From assembly GCA_946539475.1 (NCBI GenBank), contig CAMNHM010000068.1, forward strand, positions 1 to 14,158: a DNA stretch of 14,158 bases. Direction: 5' to 3'. The translations under genes were made by a program, and so were the position numbers. Of the stretch, positions 1 to 7,408 are shown in pieces. The first letter of the stretch is position 1. Each line of letters starts with the position of its first letter. Source of the stretch: an uncultured Prevotellaceae bacterium. Its GTDB lineage: Bacteria; Bacteroidota; Bacteroidia; Bacteroidales; Bacteroidaceae. The notes beneath the pieces were generated by a model, which did no database searches, had not been told where the DNA came from, and saw nothing but the letters and a program-made list of their open reading frames with translations.

Positions 1-1719
1 GTAGCAGCGTCCCTTCTGTGTGAAGAAGAGCAGCGTGTTGTGCATCGTGGCGGGGTAGATGTACTCCGTGAAGTCGTTGTCGCGGTGGCGTGCGCCCTTT
101 GTGCCCATTCCGCCGCGTCCCTGGGCATGGAAGTCGTTGAGGGGCGTCCGCTTGATGTATCCCATGTGGGAGATGGTGATGACCACGGGGTCGTCGGGGT
201 AGAAGTCCTCGGCGTTGAACTCGTGGTCGAAGGGTATTATCTGCGTCTTTCGCTCGTCGCCGTATTTCTCCTTCACCTCCAGCAGGTCCTGCTTCATCAC
301 CTCACGGCAGCGTTCGGGGTTGTCGAGTATCTCCTGCAGGTCGGCGATGAGTTTCATCAGCTCGTCGTACTCCTGGTGGAGCTGGTCGACGCGCAGGCCT
401 GTGAGCTGCGACAGTCGCATGTCGACGATGGCCTTCGACTGCAGCTCGTCGAGGTCGAATCGCTGTTCGAGGTTTCGCTGAGCGTCGGTAGGTGTCTGTG
501 AGTTGCGTATGATATGTACCACCTCGTCGATGTTGTTCACGGCGATGATGAGTCCTTCGAGGATGTGCGCGCGCTCCTGTGCTTTCTTCAGGTCGTAGCG
601 GGTGCGACGGATTGTTACCTCGTGGCGGTGGTCGATGAAGTACCGGATGCATTCCTTCAGCGTAAGCAGCTTCGGCCGCATCTTTCCGTGAGTACCTTGT
701 ATGGGGACCAGGGCGATGTTGTTGACTGAGAATGAGCTCTGTAGGGCTGTCATCTTAAAGAGCTTGTTCAGTATGACGTTCGCGTTGGCGTCGCGCTTGA
801 CGTCGACAACGATGCGCATGCCCTGCCGTCCTGACTCGTCGTTGACGTTGTGGATGCCCTCAATCTTATGCTGGTTGGCGAGGTCGGCGATGTAGGCGAC
901 GAGGTCGGCCTTGTTTACTCCGTAGGGTATTTCGCTGACAACGATCTTGTCGTGTGTCTCTCCGGGTTCTATTTCTGCCTTTGCCCGCATGACGATGCGC
1001 CCGCGTCCTGTCTCGTAGGCATCGCGCACTCCCTGCAGCCCGTAGATATAGGCTCCCGTTGGGAAGTCGGGGCCTGGAATGTACTGCATGAGGCCTTCGG
1101 TGTCGATGTCGGGGTTGTCGATGTATGCGCAGCATCCGTCGATGACTTCGCCAAGGTTGTGTGTAGGCATGTTGGTGGCCATTCCGACTGCGATGCCATT
1201 GCCTCCGTTGACGAGGAGATTAGGCACTTTGGTGGGCATGACGCTGGGCTCGCGGAGTGAGTCGTCGAAGTTGGGCTCCATGTCGACGGTGTCCTTGTCG
1301 AGGTCGTCCATGATGTGCTCTCCCATCTTCGAGAGTCGGCACTCGGTGTATCGCATGGCGGCTGGTGAGTCGCCGTCGACGCTTCCGAAGTTGCCTTGTC
1401 CGTCGACGAGCATGTAGCGCATGTTCCACCACTGTCCCATGCGTACGAGTGCTCCGTAGACAGAGCTGTCGCCGTGGGGGTGGTACTTTCCGAGCACTTC
1501 GCCGACGACGCGTGCACATTTCTTGTAGGGCTGCGTGCTGACGTTGTTGATGCCCATCATGCCGTAGAGGATACGGCGGTGTACGGGTTTGAAACCGTCG
1601 CGCACGTCGGGCAGTGCGCGCGCCACAATCACCGACATTGAGTAGTCGATGTAGGAGGATTTCATCTCCTCCTCGATGTTGATCTTTAGAATTCTGTCGT
1701 TGTCAAACGTTTGGTCCAT
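1..1719 (-). CDS. gyrA: DNA gyrase subunit A, N-terminal 573 residues (3' end outside window)
   Basis: This is the breakage-reunion subunit of DNA gyrase, which with GyrB introduces negative supercoils. The frame opens at an ATG (1717-1719) and stays open to the window edge, so only the C-terminal beta-pinwheel is missing. Visible landmarks are the DNA-cleavage domain start ([15 protein letters not shown], residues 28-42), the quinolone-resistance region ([10 protein letters not shown], residues 80-89), the catalytic tyrosine Y124 in AAMRYTE (codon 1348-1350) preceded by R123, and the long coiled-coil region (about residues 360-490). The start of the C-terminal domain follows, with a degenerate GyrA box QGRGGMG (codons 103-123) and FFTQKGRCY at the edge. 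The box region and the FFTQKG strand favour GyrA over ParC. The gene is separated from recQ by 226 bp and has its own promoter. Confidence is high. Confidence 0.97.
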   Translation of the reverse strand, partial: MDQTFDNDRILKINIEEEMKSSYIDYSMSVIVARALPDVRDGFKPVHRRILYGMMGINNVSTQPYKKCARVVGEVLGKYHPHGDSSVYGALVRMGQWWNMRYMLVDGQGNFGSVDGDSPAAMRYTECRLSKMGEHIMDDLDKDTVDMEPNFDDSLREPSVMPTKVPNLLVNGGNGIAVGMATNMPTHNLGEVIDGCCAYIDNPDIDTEGLMQYIPGPDFPTGAYIYGLQGVRDAYETGRGRIVMRAKAEIEPGETHDKIVVSEIPYGVNKADLVAYIADLANQHKIEGIHNVNDESGRQGMRIVVDVKRDANANVILNKLFKMTALQSSFSVNNIALVPIQGTHGKMRPKLLTLKECIRYFIDHRHEVTIRRTRYDLKKAQERAHILEGLIIAVNNIDEVVHIIRNSQTPTDAQRNLEQRFDLDELQSKAIVDMRLSQLTGLRVDQLHQEYDELMKLIADLQEILDNPERCREVMKQDLLEVKEKYGDERKTQIIPFDHEFNAEDFYPDDPVVITISHMGYIKRTPLNDFHAQGRGGMGTKGARHRDNDFTEYIYPATMHNTLLFFTQKGRCY

Positions 1720-1894
1720 TATTATTTTACGTTGCTATTGTTACTCAATGATGTTCTACGTTGTTACATTGTTTTTGGGGGCCTCTTGCGAGCGGGTGCT
1801 TTTTGGTGCGATTTCGACGTAGAGGCCGTTTTCGCGTCCGCTGAAGCGTTTTGCGGTTTTTGCCGATGCTTCTTCAGTCCCCGTTTTCTGTCCG
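1720..1894 (-). promoter_or_regulatory. Long structured 5' leader of gyrA
   Basis: If transcription starts just after the -7 element at 1895-1902, gyrA has an untranslated leader of about 165 nt. It holds two inverted repeats. One is a 7-bp stem (1780-1786 with 1821-1827, GGCCTCT/AGAGGCC, about 34-nt loop). The other is a nested hairpin (1843-1847 with 1868-1872, GAAGC/GCTTC, plus an inner CGG/CCG at 1854-1856 and 1863-1865). A start-stop pair ATG-TAA lies at 1764-1769 on the minus strand. Neither hairpin is followed by a T-tract in the direction of transcription, so they do not look like terminators. A regulatory role is inference only. Confidence 0.4.
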
Positions 1895-1902
1895 CAAAGG
1901 TA
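1895..1902 (-). promoter_or_regulatory. Candidate gyrA promoter, Bacteroidota -7 element
   Basis: On the minus strand this reads TACCTTTG, an exact match to the Bacteroidota -7 consensus TAnnTTTG, and is followed by CGG. A TTTG lies upstream at only 12 nt spacing, shorter than the usual 19-21 nt, so the -33 element is weak or absent. The site is 44 nt past the recQ stop and 175 nt before the gyrA start, and it is the only exact -7 match I found in the gap. Confidence 0.6.
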
Positions 1903-1945
1903 CTGCTTTTTCCTCAAATAACGACCATTTAAGCAATCTTTAACG

Positions 1946-3847
1946 CTAGTTTCCTCCCCTATAGACCAACTTCCCGTCGTAGTCGTGCACGATTTCCTCT
2001 TGTAGCAGCTTATCAAGTGCATCGTAGATGAGGTGGGAGGGCATCGCAAGCTGGTCGAGTTCGGTGGCATCGTGAGGCTGATGGTCGGCGAGTAGGTCGA
2101 GGATGTGGCGGGTGGCCTCGGCTAGGTCGTCGCTCTCCGTGCGCTTCTTGCAGACGTCGCATTGACCGCAGTCGTGGTCGCTCTCCTCTCCGAAGTAGTG
2201 CAGGAGCATGCGGCTTCGGCACTCATGCTGGCTCTTGGCATAGTCCTTCATGGCTTGTACGCGGTCGGCGAGGCGCTGCTTCAGGTCGTCGTAGACAGGT
2301 GGCGGGAAGGTGAGGTGCTTCGACTCTTCGCGCCGCTGCAGGTAGTGGATCGTGGGTGTCTCGCGCTCGGGTATGAAGCTGAGAATGCGCTTCCGGCTGA
2401 GCTCCTTTAAGGCAAGGTGTACCTGTTGGCGGTCGAGGCCGCTGAGTTCTGCCACGCGGTCCTTGTCGATGTACTGATAGTCGGTGAAGAGTCCTGCGTA
2501 GATCCTCAGGAGTGCCACAATGACGGCGTCCTCCTCTGCTCCGTTGTCGCGCAGCCGGTAGAGCTCGTCGCGCTCGAGCAGGAAGCGGACGCGTGCCTGG
2601 GGGTGTTCGGGCTCTTTGTATTCGATGTAGCCTGCCCGCCCAAGGATCTTCAGCGCAGCGAGCACGCGTTGAGGGTAGTGGTGGTAGACTTTGCAGAAGC
2701 GTTCGACGTCGAAGGGGAATGTGGCTTGATAGCCTGCGCCGACGGCAATCTCGTAGAAGTATGCGAGATGGTCGTAGACGGTGCGGATCTCGTCCTTCGG
2801 CGGGAATTCTGCATCGACGCGTGCGGCGAGCCTGAGGTCGTCGCGCCGTGTATAGAGCATCACGGCATAGGCTTTCTGGCCGTCGCGTCCTGCCCGTCCT
2901 GCCTCTTGGAAGTAAGCTTCGATGCTATCGGGGCAGTCGGCGTGTACGACCAGGCGCACGTCGGGCTTGTCGATACCCATGCCAAAAGCGTTGGTGGCCA
3001 CCATGACACGCACTTTGTCGGCTTGCCAATCACGCTGTCGCTGGTCCTTGACGGCGTCGTCGAGGCCTGCGTGGAAGCTGGTGGCGCTGATGCCGGTTCT
3101 GTTCAGGTAGTCAGCGATAGTATGGGTGCGCTCGCGGCTGCGGGTGTAGACGATGGCCGCCCCGGGCACAAGACGCAGGATGCGCAGCAGCTCGCTCTCA
3201 ATGCTGTCGGCGTAGCGCACGACATAGGCTAGGTTGCGGCGCTCGAAGCTCATCTTGAAAACGCGCTTTTCATGGAAGGCCAGACGCTCCTGGATGTCGT
3301 CGACGACAGACGGCGTGGCCGATGCCGTCAGGGCGAGCACGGGCGCGTCGGGTACTATCTCGCGGATCTTGGCGATGGCTAGGTACGAGGGCCGGAAGTC
3401 GTAGCCCCACTGGCTGATGCAGTGAGCCTCGTCGACGCAGATGAAGCTAACGTGCATGTGGCGTACCTTAGCGATAAAGAGTTCGGTGGAGAGACGCTCG
3501 GGCGATACGTAGAGCAGCTTAACGCCTCCGAAGACGGCGTTCTCGAGAGTCTGGATAATCTTCTGGTGCTGCAGGCCGGAGTGTATGGCGGCGGATCGGA
3601 TGCCACGGCGCCGGAGGCCCTGCACTTGGTCTTTCATTAGGGCTATCAGCGGTGTGACGACAATGCAGACACCCTCCATTGCCAGTGCCGGCACCTGAAA
3701 GGTAATCGACTTGCCCCCACCCGTGGGCATGAGGCCCAGAGTGTCGTGACCGCTGCCGATGCTTTCGATGATCTCGCGTTGTATGCCACGGAAGTCGTCG
3801 TAGCCCCAGTACTGGCGAAGGATGGATTGATAGATGTCGGATCTCAA
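1946..3847 (-). CDS. recQ: RecQ-family ATP-dependent 3'-5' DNA helicase
   Basis: This is a superfamily 2 DNA helicase of 633 residues that unwinds DNA for recombination and repair. Motifs run in order: motif 0 (FRGIQ, residues 19-23), Walker A (PTGGGKS, 41-47, K46), DEAH (139-142), the aromatic-rich loop CISQWGYDFRPSY (143-155), TASAT (174-178), and motif VI with Q314 and GRAGRDG (317-323). The four-cysteine zinc site is C543, C560, C563, C566, the same 17-3-3 spacing as in E. coli RecQ. It lies about 160 residues further along than in E. coli, with a helical/winged-helix-like stretch (about 350-540) in between. A short C-terminal segment (about 575-633) looks winged-helix-like; I see no clear HRDC domain. 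This fits the shorter Bacteroidota RecQ type rather than the canonical long one. It lies 50 nt after recJ, so the two are probably cotranscribed. Confidence 0.95.
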   Translation of the reverse strand: MRSDIYQSILRQYWGYDDFRGIQREIIESIGSGHDTLGLMPTGGGKSITFQVPALAMEGVCIVVTPLIALMKDQVQGLRRRGIRSAAIHSGLQHQKIIQTLENAVFGGVKLLYVSPERLSTELFIAKVRHMHVSFICVDEAHCISQWGYDFRPSYLAIAKIREIVPDAPVLALTASATPSVVDDIQERLAFHEKRVFKMSFERRNLAYVVRYADSIESELLRILRLVPGAAIVYTRSRERTHTIADYLNRTGISATSFHAGLDDAVKDQRQRDWQADKVRVMVATNAFGMGIDKPDVRLVVHADCPDSIEAYFQEAGRAGRDGQKAYAVMLYTRRDDLRLAARVDAEFPPKDEIRTVYDHLAYFYEIAVGAGYQATFPFDVERFCKVYHHYPQRVLAALKILGRAGYIEYKEPEHPQARVRFLLERDELYRLRDNGAEEDAVIVALLRIYAGLFTDYQYIDKDRVAELSGLDRQQVHLALKELSRKRILSFIPERETPTIHYLQRREESKHLTFPPPVYDDLKQRLADRVQAMKDYAKSQHECRSRMLLHYFGEESDHDCGQCDVCKKRTESDDLAEATRHILDLLADHQPHDATELDQLAMPSHLIYDALDKLLQEEIVHDYDGKLVYRGGN

Positions 3848-3897
3848 GTCTCTCTGGCTCTGTTTCTCTTTGGCTTGTGGTGTCGGCAGGTTGGGGG

Positions 3898-5619
3898 CTA
3901 GCTCTCGCTGGGCTTGATGTCCTCAATCTGCAGCTGCACCTCGTTGCGCTTGTAGATGTTCTCTTCGATGGTGTAGACAATGTCGAATGAGCGCTTCGAC
4001 TTGATATACCTGGCTGCTGCGCTCTGGCCGAAGGCGATGCCGTTCATGACGTTACTGGAGCGAGAGTCGACGAGCTCGAGCTTGATGTGCTCCTGCTGGC
4101 GTCCCACGACTTTCGACGTGCCGTAGTCGTAGACGTTGCGTGTGCAGAACAGCGGCTTGGGATTGTCAGGACCATGAGGGGCAAGCTTCTTCAGGTCGTT
4201 GTGTAGCTTCTTCGTGACGTCGCGGAAGTCGATGACGGCCTCGATGTCGAGTGTGGCCTCCGTCTGCTCGGGCATGATGTGGGTGCTGACATACTCCTGG
4301 AAGCGGCGGCGGAACTCTGGGATGTTCTCTGTTCGCAGCGACAGGCCCACGGCATAGGTGTGGCCTCCGAAATTCTCGAGCAGGTCGCGGCAGCTTTTAA
4401 TAGCGTCATAGATGTCGTAGCCTGCAACACTGCGGGCCGATCCCGTGGCAATGCCGTCCTGGCATGAGAGGACCACCGTCGGGCGGTAATACATCTCCGT
4501 GAGGCGAGAGGCGACGATGCCCACGACGCCTTTCTTCCAGCCCTCGCTGTAGAGGACGATGGCTGGCTGGTGCTCCTGGCTCTCGAGCCGTTCGACAATC
4601 TGGTTGGCCTCCTCGCTCATCTGCTTGTCGATGTCCTTGCGCTGCTCGTTGTACTCGTTGATGTGGATTGCTGCCTCGAGAGCGCGCTTGAAGTCCTTCT
4701 CGACAAGAAGGTCGACAGTCTCGGTGCCGTTTTGCACGCGGCCGCTGGCATTGATGCGTGGCCCGATCTTAAAGATGATATCGCTCATCGTGATGTCGCG
4801 GCCTGTCAGACCGCTGATCTCGATGATGGCCTTCAAGCCTACGGACGGGCTCTGGTTGAGCTGCTTCAGACCGTGGAAGGCGAGGATGCGGTTCTCGCCC
4901 ATCACCTGGACCATATCGGCAGCAATGCTCACGGCACAGAAGTCGAGCAGGGGAATGAGCTGTGAGAACGGAATGCCGTTGTTCTTGGCAAACGCCTGCA
5001 TGAACTTGAATCCTACGCCGCAGCCGCATAGGTCCTTGAACGGGTAGGTGCTGTCCTGACGCTTTGGGTTGAGGATGGCCACGGCGCAGGGCAGCTCGTC
5101 GTCGGGGACGTGGTGGTCGCAGATGATGAAGTCGATACCCATCTCTTTGGCACGGGCAATCTCGTCAATGGCTTTGATGCCGCAGTCGAGGATGATGATG
5201 AGTTTCACACCGGCCTCAGCGGCGTGGTCGAGGCCTTTCTGGCTGATGCCGTAGCCTTCTTCGTAGCGGTCGGGGATATAGTACTCGATGTTGGAGTAGA
5301 ACTGCTGAAGAAAGCGGTAGACAAGGGCTACGGCCGTACAGCCGTCGACGTCGTAGTCGCCATAGACCATGATGCGCTCCTTGCGCCCCATCGCGTCGTT
5401 AAGCCGATCGACAGCCACATCCATGTCGTTCATCAGGAACGGATCGATGAGCTCGCTCAGGAGCGGGCGGAGGAAGCGTTTGGCCGCTGACTCCGTGCGA
5501 ATGCCACGCTGGATGAGAAGCTCTGCCATGATGGTGCTGGTGTTGAGCTTCTCGGCCAGTTCCTTAGCCTGTTGCTGTCGTTCGGGTGTTGGAGGTTGAT
5601 AATTCCATTTTGAGTTCAT
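3898..5619 (-). CDS. recJ: Single-stranded-DNA-specific 5'-3' exonuclease RecJ
   Basis: RecJ digests single-stranded DNA 5' to 3' and works with RecQ in RecF-pathway gap and end processing and in mismatch repair. The protein is 573 residues, full length for the family. DHH-superfamily motifs are present: DYDVDG (88-93), LDCGIK (144-149), the DHH triad (168-170) and AADMV (233-237, D235). These metal ligands support an intact active site. The INASGR stretch (289-294) follows, then the DHHA1 domain with GWKKGVVGIVASRL (360-373), TGSARS (392-397) and GGH (418-420). The C-terminal OB-like domain spans about 455-570. Start ATG 5617-5619 is followed by NSKWNYQ, a typical RecJ N-terminus. It is the first gene of a two-gene operon with recQ and is preceded by a good promoter match at 5677-5710. 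Confidence 0.97.
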   Translation of the reverse strand: MNSKWNYQPPTPERQQQAKELAEKLNTSTIMAELLIQRGIRTESAAKRFLRPLLSELIDPFLMNDMDVAVDRLNDAMGRKERIMVYGDYDVDGCTAVALVYRFLQQFYSNIEYYIPDRYEEGYGISQKGLDHAAEAGVKLIIILDCGIKAIDEIARAKEMGIDFIICDHHVPDDELPCAVAILNPKRQDSTYPFKDLCGCGVGFKFMQAFAKNNGIPFSQLIPLLDFCAVSIAADMVQVMGENRILAFHGLKQLNQSPSVGLKAIIEISGLTGRDITMSDIIFKIGPRINASGRVQNGTETVDLLVEKDFKRALEAAIHINEYNEQRKDIDKQMSEEANQIVERLESQEHQPAIVLYSEGWKKGVVGIVASRLTEMYYRPTVVLSCQDGIATGSARSVAGYDIYDAIKSCRDLLENFGGHTYAVGLSLRTENIPEFRRRFQEYVSTHIMPEQTEATLDIEAVIDFRDVTKKLHNDLKKLAPHGPDNPKPLFCTRNVYDYGTSKVVGRQQEHIKLELVDSRSSNVMNGIAFGQSAAARYIKSKRSFDIVYTIEENIYKRNEVQLQIEDIKPSES

Positions 5620-5676
5620 TATATCGTTTCATTTTGTTTTCGCTTTCAAAAGTGCCTATTAAGGCAAATTAGCTTA

Positions 5677-5710
5677 CAAAAGTAACAATAAAAATTGAAT
5701 CGGAGGCAAA
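5677..5710 (-). promoter_or_regulatory. Promoter of the recJ-recQ operon
   Basis: The minus strand carries TACTTTTG (5677-5684), matching the Bacteroidota -7 consensus TAnnTTTG. It also has a TTTG at 5707-5710 as the -33 element, 22 nt upstream, one more than the usual 19-21. The surrounding DNA is markedly AT-rich against the GC-rich genes. Transcription would start near 5670, giving a leader of about 50 nt to the recJ ATG. Confidence 0.7.
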
Positions 5711-5726
5711 AAAGAAAAGAAATTTA

Positions 5727-5756
5727 ACAATTATGCGTGTTTTTTCGCTTAATTGT
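5727..5756. terminator. AT-rich hairpin upstream of the recJ promoter
   Basis: An 11-bp inverted repeat with one mismatch (5727-5737 with 5746-5756; outer arms ACAATTA and TAATTGT, inner arms GCG and CGC) encloses an 8-nt loop. Read on the minus strand it is followed by a T-rich run (TTAAATTTCTTTTCTTTTTT), so it could act as a backup terminator behind the stronger hairpin at 5816-5871. It could equally be an operator, since it sits 17 nt upstream of the -33 element of recJ. The sequence alone does not decide. Confidence 0.45.
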
Positions 5757-5805
5757 GTCTGTTTTGTCGTGATAGGCGTGCTTTTCGGGATTTGATCAGG
5801 GCTAC

Positions 5806-5871
5806 AAAAAACAATGGCACGGAATAAACGCGGGCGTACCGAACCCAGAGTTCTTCGCGTTTTTCCGTGCC
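5806..5871 (-). terminator. Rho-independent-type terminator after the DUF4301 gene
   Basis: Arms at 5816-5832 and 5856-5871 pair over 16 bp with a single bulged base (GGCACGGAA against TTCCGTGCC, continuing into AAACGCG against CGCGTTT). The loop is 23 nt. On the minus strand the hairpin is followed, after ATTG, by six T residues (5806-5811). It starts 19 nt past the DUF4301 stop codon, and there is no T-run on the other side, so it points in the minus direction. It probably ends the tkt-to-DUF4301 transcript. Confidence 0.8.
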
Positions 5872-5890
5872 TGTGCAGATCCTTGTGGAT

Positions 5891-7393
5891 CTACTGGTGC
5901 TGTTCCCGCAGGAGGTCGTTGACGGTCTTTACAGGGTTGAACGTGCCAAGGGGCACTTCGACGAAGATGGTGCTCCAGTCGCTCATGGCACCATTCCACA
6001 AGCCAGGCAGTTCAAGAGCCTTGAGCTCCTTGCCACCTTTTGACTTCGAGGAAATGAAGCCCGTGGTCTTGTCAACGAATGCAGGCAGATCGTAGGGGCG
6101 CCCCTTGTAGTCGCGGACGGCGCATACGAGGTCGACGGGGTTGAAGTGTGTGCCTTGCGTGAACATCTTCATGTAGGCCTCGTTGGTGGTGTCGATCTGT
6201 GAGCTCTCCAGAATCTGCAGGCTTACCGTCCCATCTTGGTTATAGGTCAGGAACGGACCGCCGCCAGGCTCGCCGACGTTCTTCACCACACCGCAGACGC
6301 GCATCGGACGGTCGAGCTTACGGCGCAGATAGTCGGCATCGACTTTACAGCTTTTCGGATTGGTCTGTAGGCTGGTCTCGACGAATGCGGCTATCTCCTT
6401 CAGCTCCTCGTCGCTGGCTCCTTTGTCGAGCAGGTTCAGGTAGTCGAAAGCCTGCTGCTGCACCGAGACAAGGATGCCTGCAAGTACCTGCTTCCACTCG
6501 ACTGTCTCAGCTTTCAGACGATCGGGCACGACGTTGTCGATGTTTTTGATGAAGATGACGTCGGCATCAATTTCGTTGAGATTCTCAATCAGCGCACCGT
6601 GGCCGCCGGGGCGGAAGAGCAGGCTGCCGTCGGCCTCGCGGAATGGGGTGTTGTCGGGATTGGCTGCGATGGTGTCTGTCGATGGCTTTTGCTCGGAGAA
6701 GGTGATGTCGTACTTGATGCCATACTTCGCAGCAAAGCCGTCGGCTTTCTCGGCTACTTTCTGTCGGAAGAAGTCCATGTGCTCGTGAGACACGGTGAAG
6801 TGGACATGTGCCTCGCCCTTCGAGGCGGCGTAGAGTGCACCTTCTACGAGGTGTTCTTCCATCGGGGTGCGTGCTCCTTCGGCATACTTGTGGAAGAGCA
6901 GCATGCCCTTGGGCAGTTGTCCGTAGTTCAGTCCATCCTTCTTTAACATGTTGGCAGCTACTGCTTTGTAACGCTTTTCTGCAATTAATTCCTTAACGCC
7001 TTTTCCCTCGTTCTTGAGGCAGACGGCATTAAGGGCATCGTAGAAAGCAAACTTCTCAATCTCGTCGAAATATTTCTTCTCGAAGTCAGTGGATGGAAGG
7101 TCGTTGTCACCGTCGACGAAAGCGAAGATGTTCTTGAACATGCGGCTGGCGGCACCCGAGGCGGGAACGAACTTCACCACCTTGTGGCCCGCAGCCTTGT
7201 AGGATTCCCAGGCCTTGACGTATGCCTGCCGCTGCTCGTTGTCGGGTGCAACGATGCCGTTGCCGATGGAGGCAGCAGCTTCGAGGCGAAGGAATGGAAA
7301 TCCGGTTTTGAACTGTTGGAGTTGGGTCTCAATCTGCTCCTGACTGATGCCGCGTTGGGCAATCTGCCGGAGGTCTTTCTCTGATAGGTTCAT
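5891..7393 (-). CDS. DUF4301 protein, probable UDP-sugar-pyrophosphorylase-like nucleotidyltransferase
   Basis: This 500-residue soluble protein has no signal peptide or membrane segment. I recognise it as the DUF4301 family of Bacteroidota, which to my knowledge is uncharacterised. Its motif order resembles UDP-GlcNAc/UDP-glucose pyrophosphorylases. VPASGAASRMF (76-86) sits where those enzymes have the nucleotide loop xAGGxGTRLG. PKGMLLFHKY (161-170) is followed by RTPMEEHL (175-182). TVSHEH (200-205) and TFSEQ (231-235) follow, then RPGGHGALIENL (261-272) matching PPGHG/PDGNGG, and IKNIDNVVPD (282-291) matching the xVDN metal site. FNPVKTVNDLL (485-495) is at the end. A sugar-1-phosphate nucleotidyltransferase role is therefore a structural inference; the substrate is unknown. 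It begins 15 nt after the kinase stop, so the two are surely coupled. The start ATG 7391-7393 fits the spacing. Confidence 0.88.
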   Translation of the reverse strand: MNLSEKDLRQIAQRGISQEQIETQLQQFKTGFPFLRLEAAASIGNGIVAPDNEQRQAYVKAWESYKAAGHKVVKFVPASGAASRMFKNIFAFVDGDNDLPSTDFEKKYFDEIEKFAFYDALNAVCLKNEGKGVKELIAEKRYKAVAANMLKKDGLNYGQLPKGMLLFHKYAEGARTPMEEHLVEGALYAASKGEAHVHFTVSHEHMDFFRQKVAEKADGFAAKYGIKYDITFSEQKPSTDTIAANPDNTPFREADGSLLFRPGGHGALIENLNEIDADVIFIKNIDNVVPDRLKAETVEWKQVLAGILVSVQQQAFDYLNLLDKGASDEELKEIAAFVETSLQTNPKSCKVDADYLRRKLDRPMRVCGVVKNVGEPGGGPFLTYNQDGTVSLQILESSQIDTTNEAYMKMFTQGTHFNPVDLVCAVRDYKGRPYDLPAFVDKTTGFISSKSKGGKELKALELPGLWNGAMSDWSTIFVEVPLGTFNPVKTVNDLLREQHQ

Positions 7394-7408
7394 AGTCTTT
7401 TGGGTGTT

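Noticed and set aside
1079..1417. Plus-strand open frame opposite gyrA
   Set aside because: It is antisense to the highly conserved GyrA cleavage domain and has no start context or family resemblance.
1756..2070. 104-residue minus-strand frame spanning the recQ end and the gyrA leader
   Set aside because: Its only ATG lies inside recQ in another frame, so it is not called as a gene; the coding-like part in the leader is kept as a finding only.
2417..3232. 271-residue open frame on the plus strand
   Set aside because: It lies wholly antisense to the well-supported recQ coding region, has valine/cysteine-rich composition with no recognisable motif, and is explained by GC-rich codons read in reverse.
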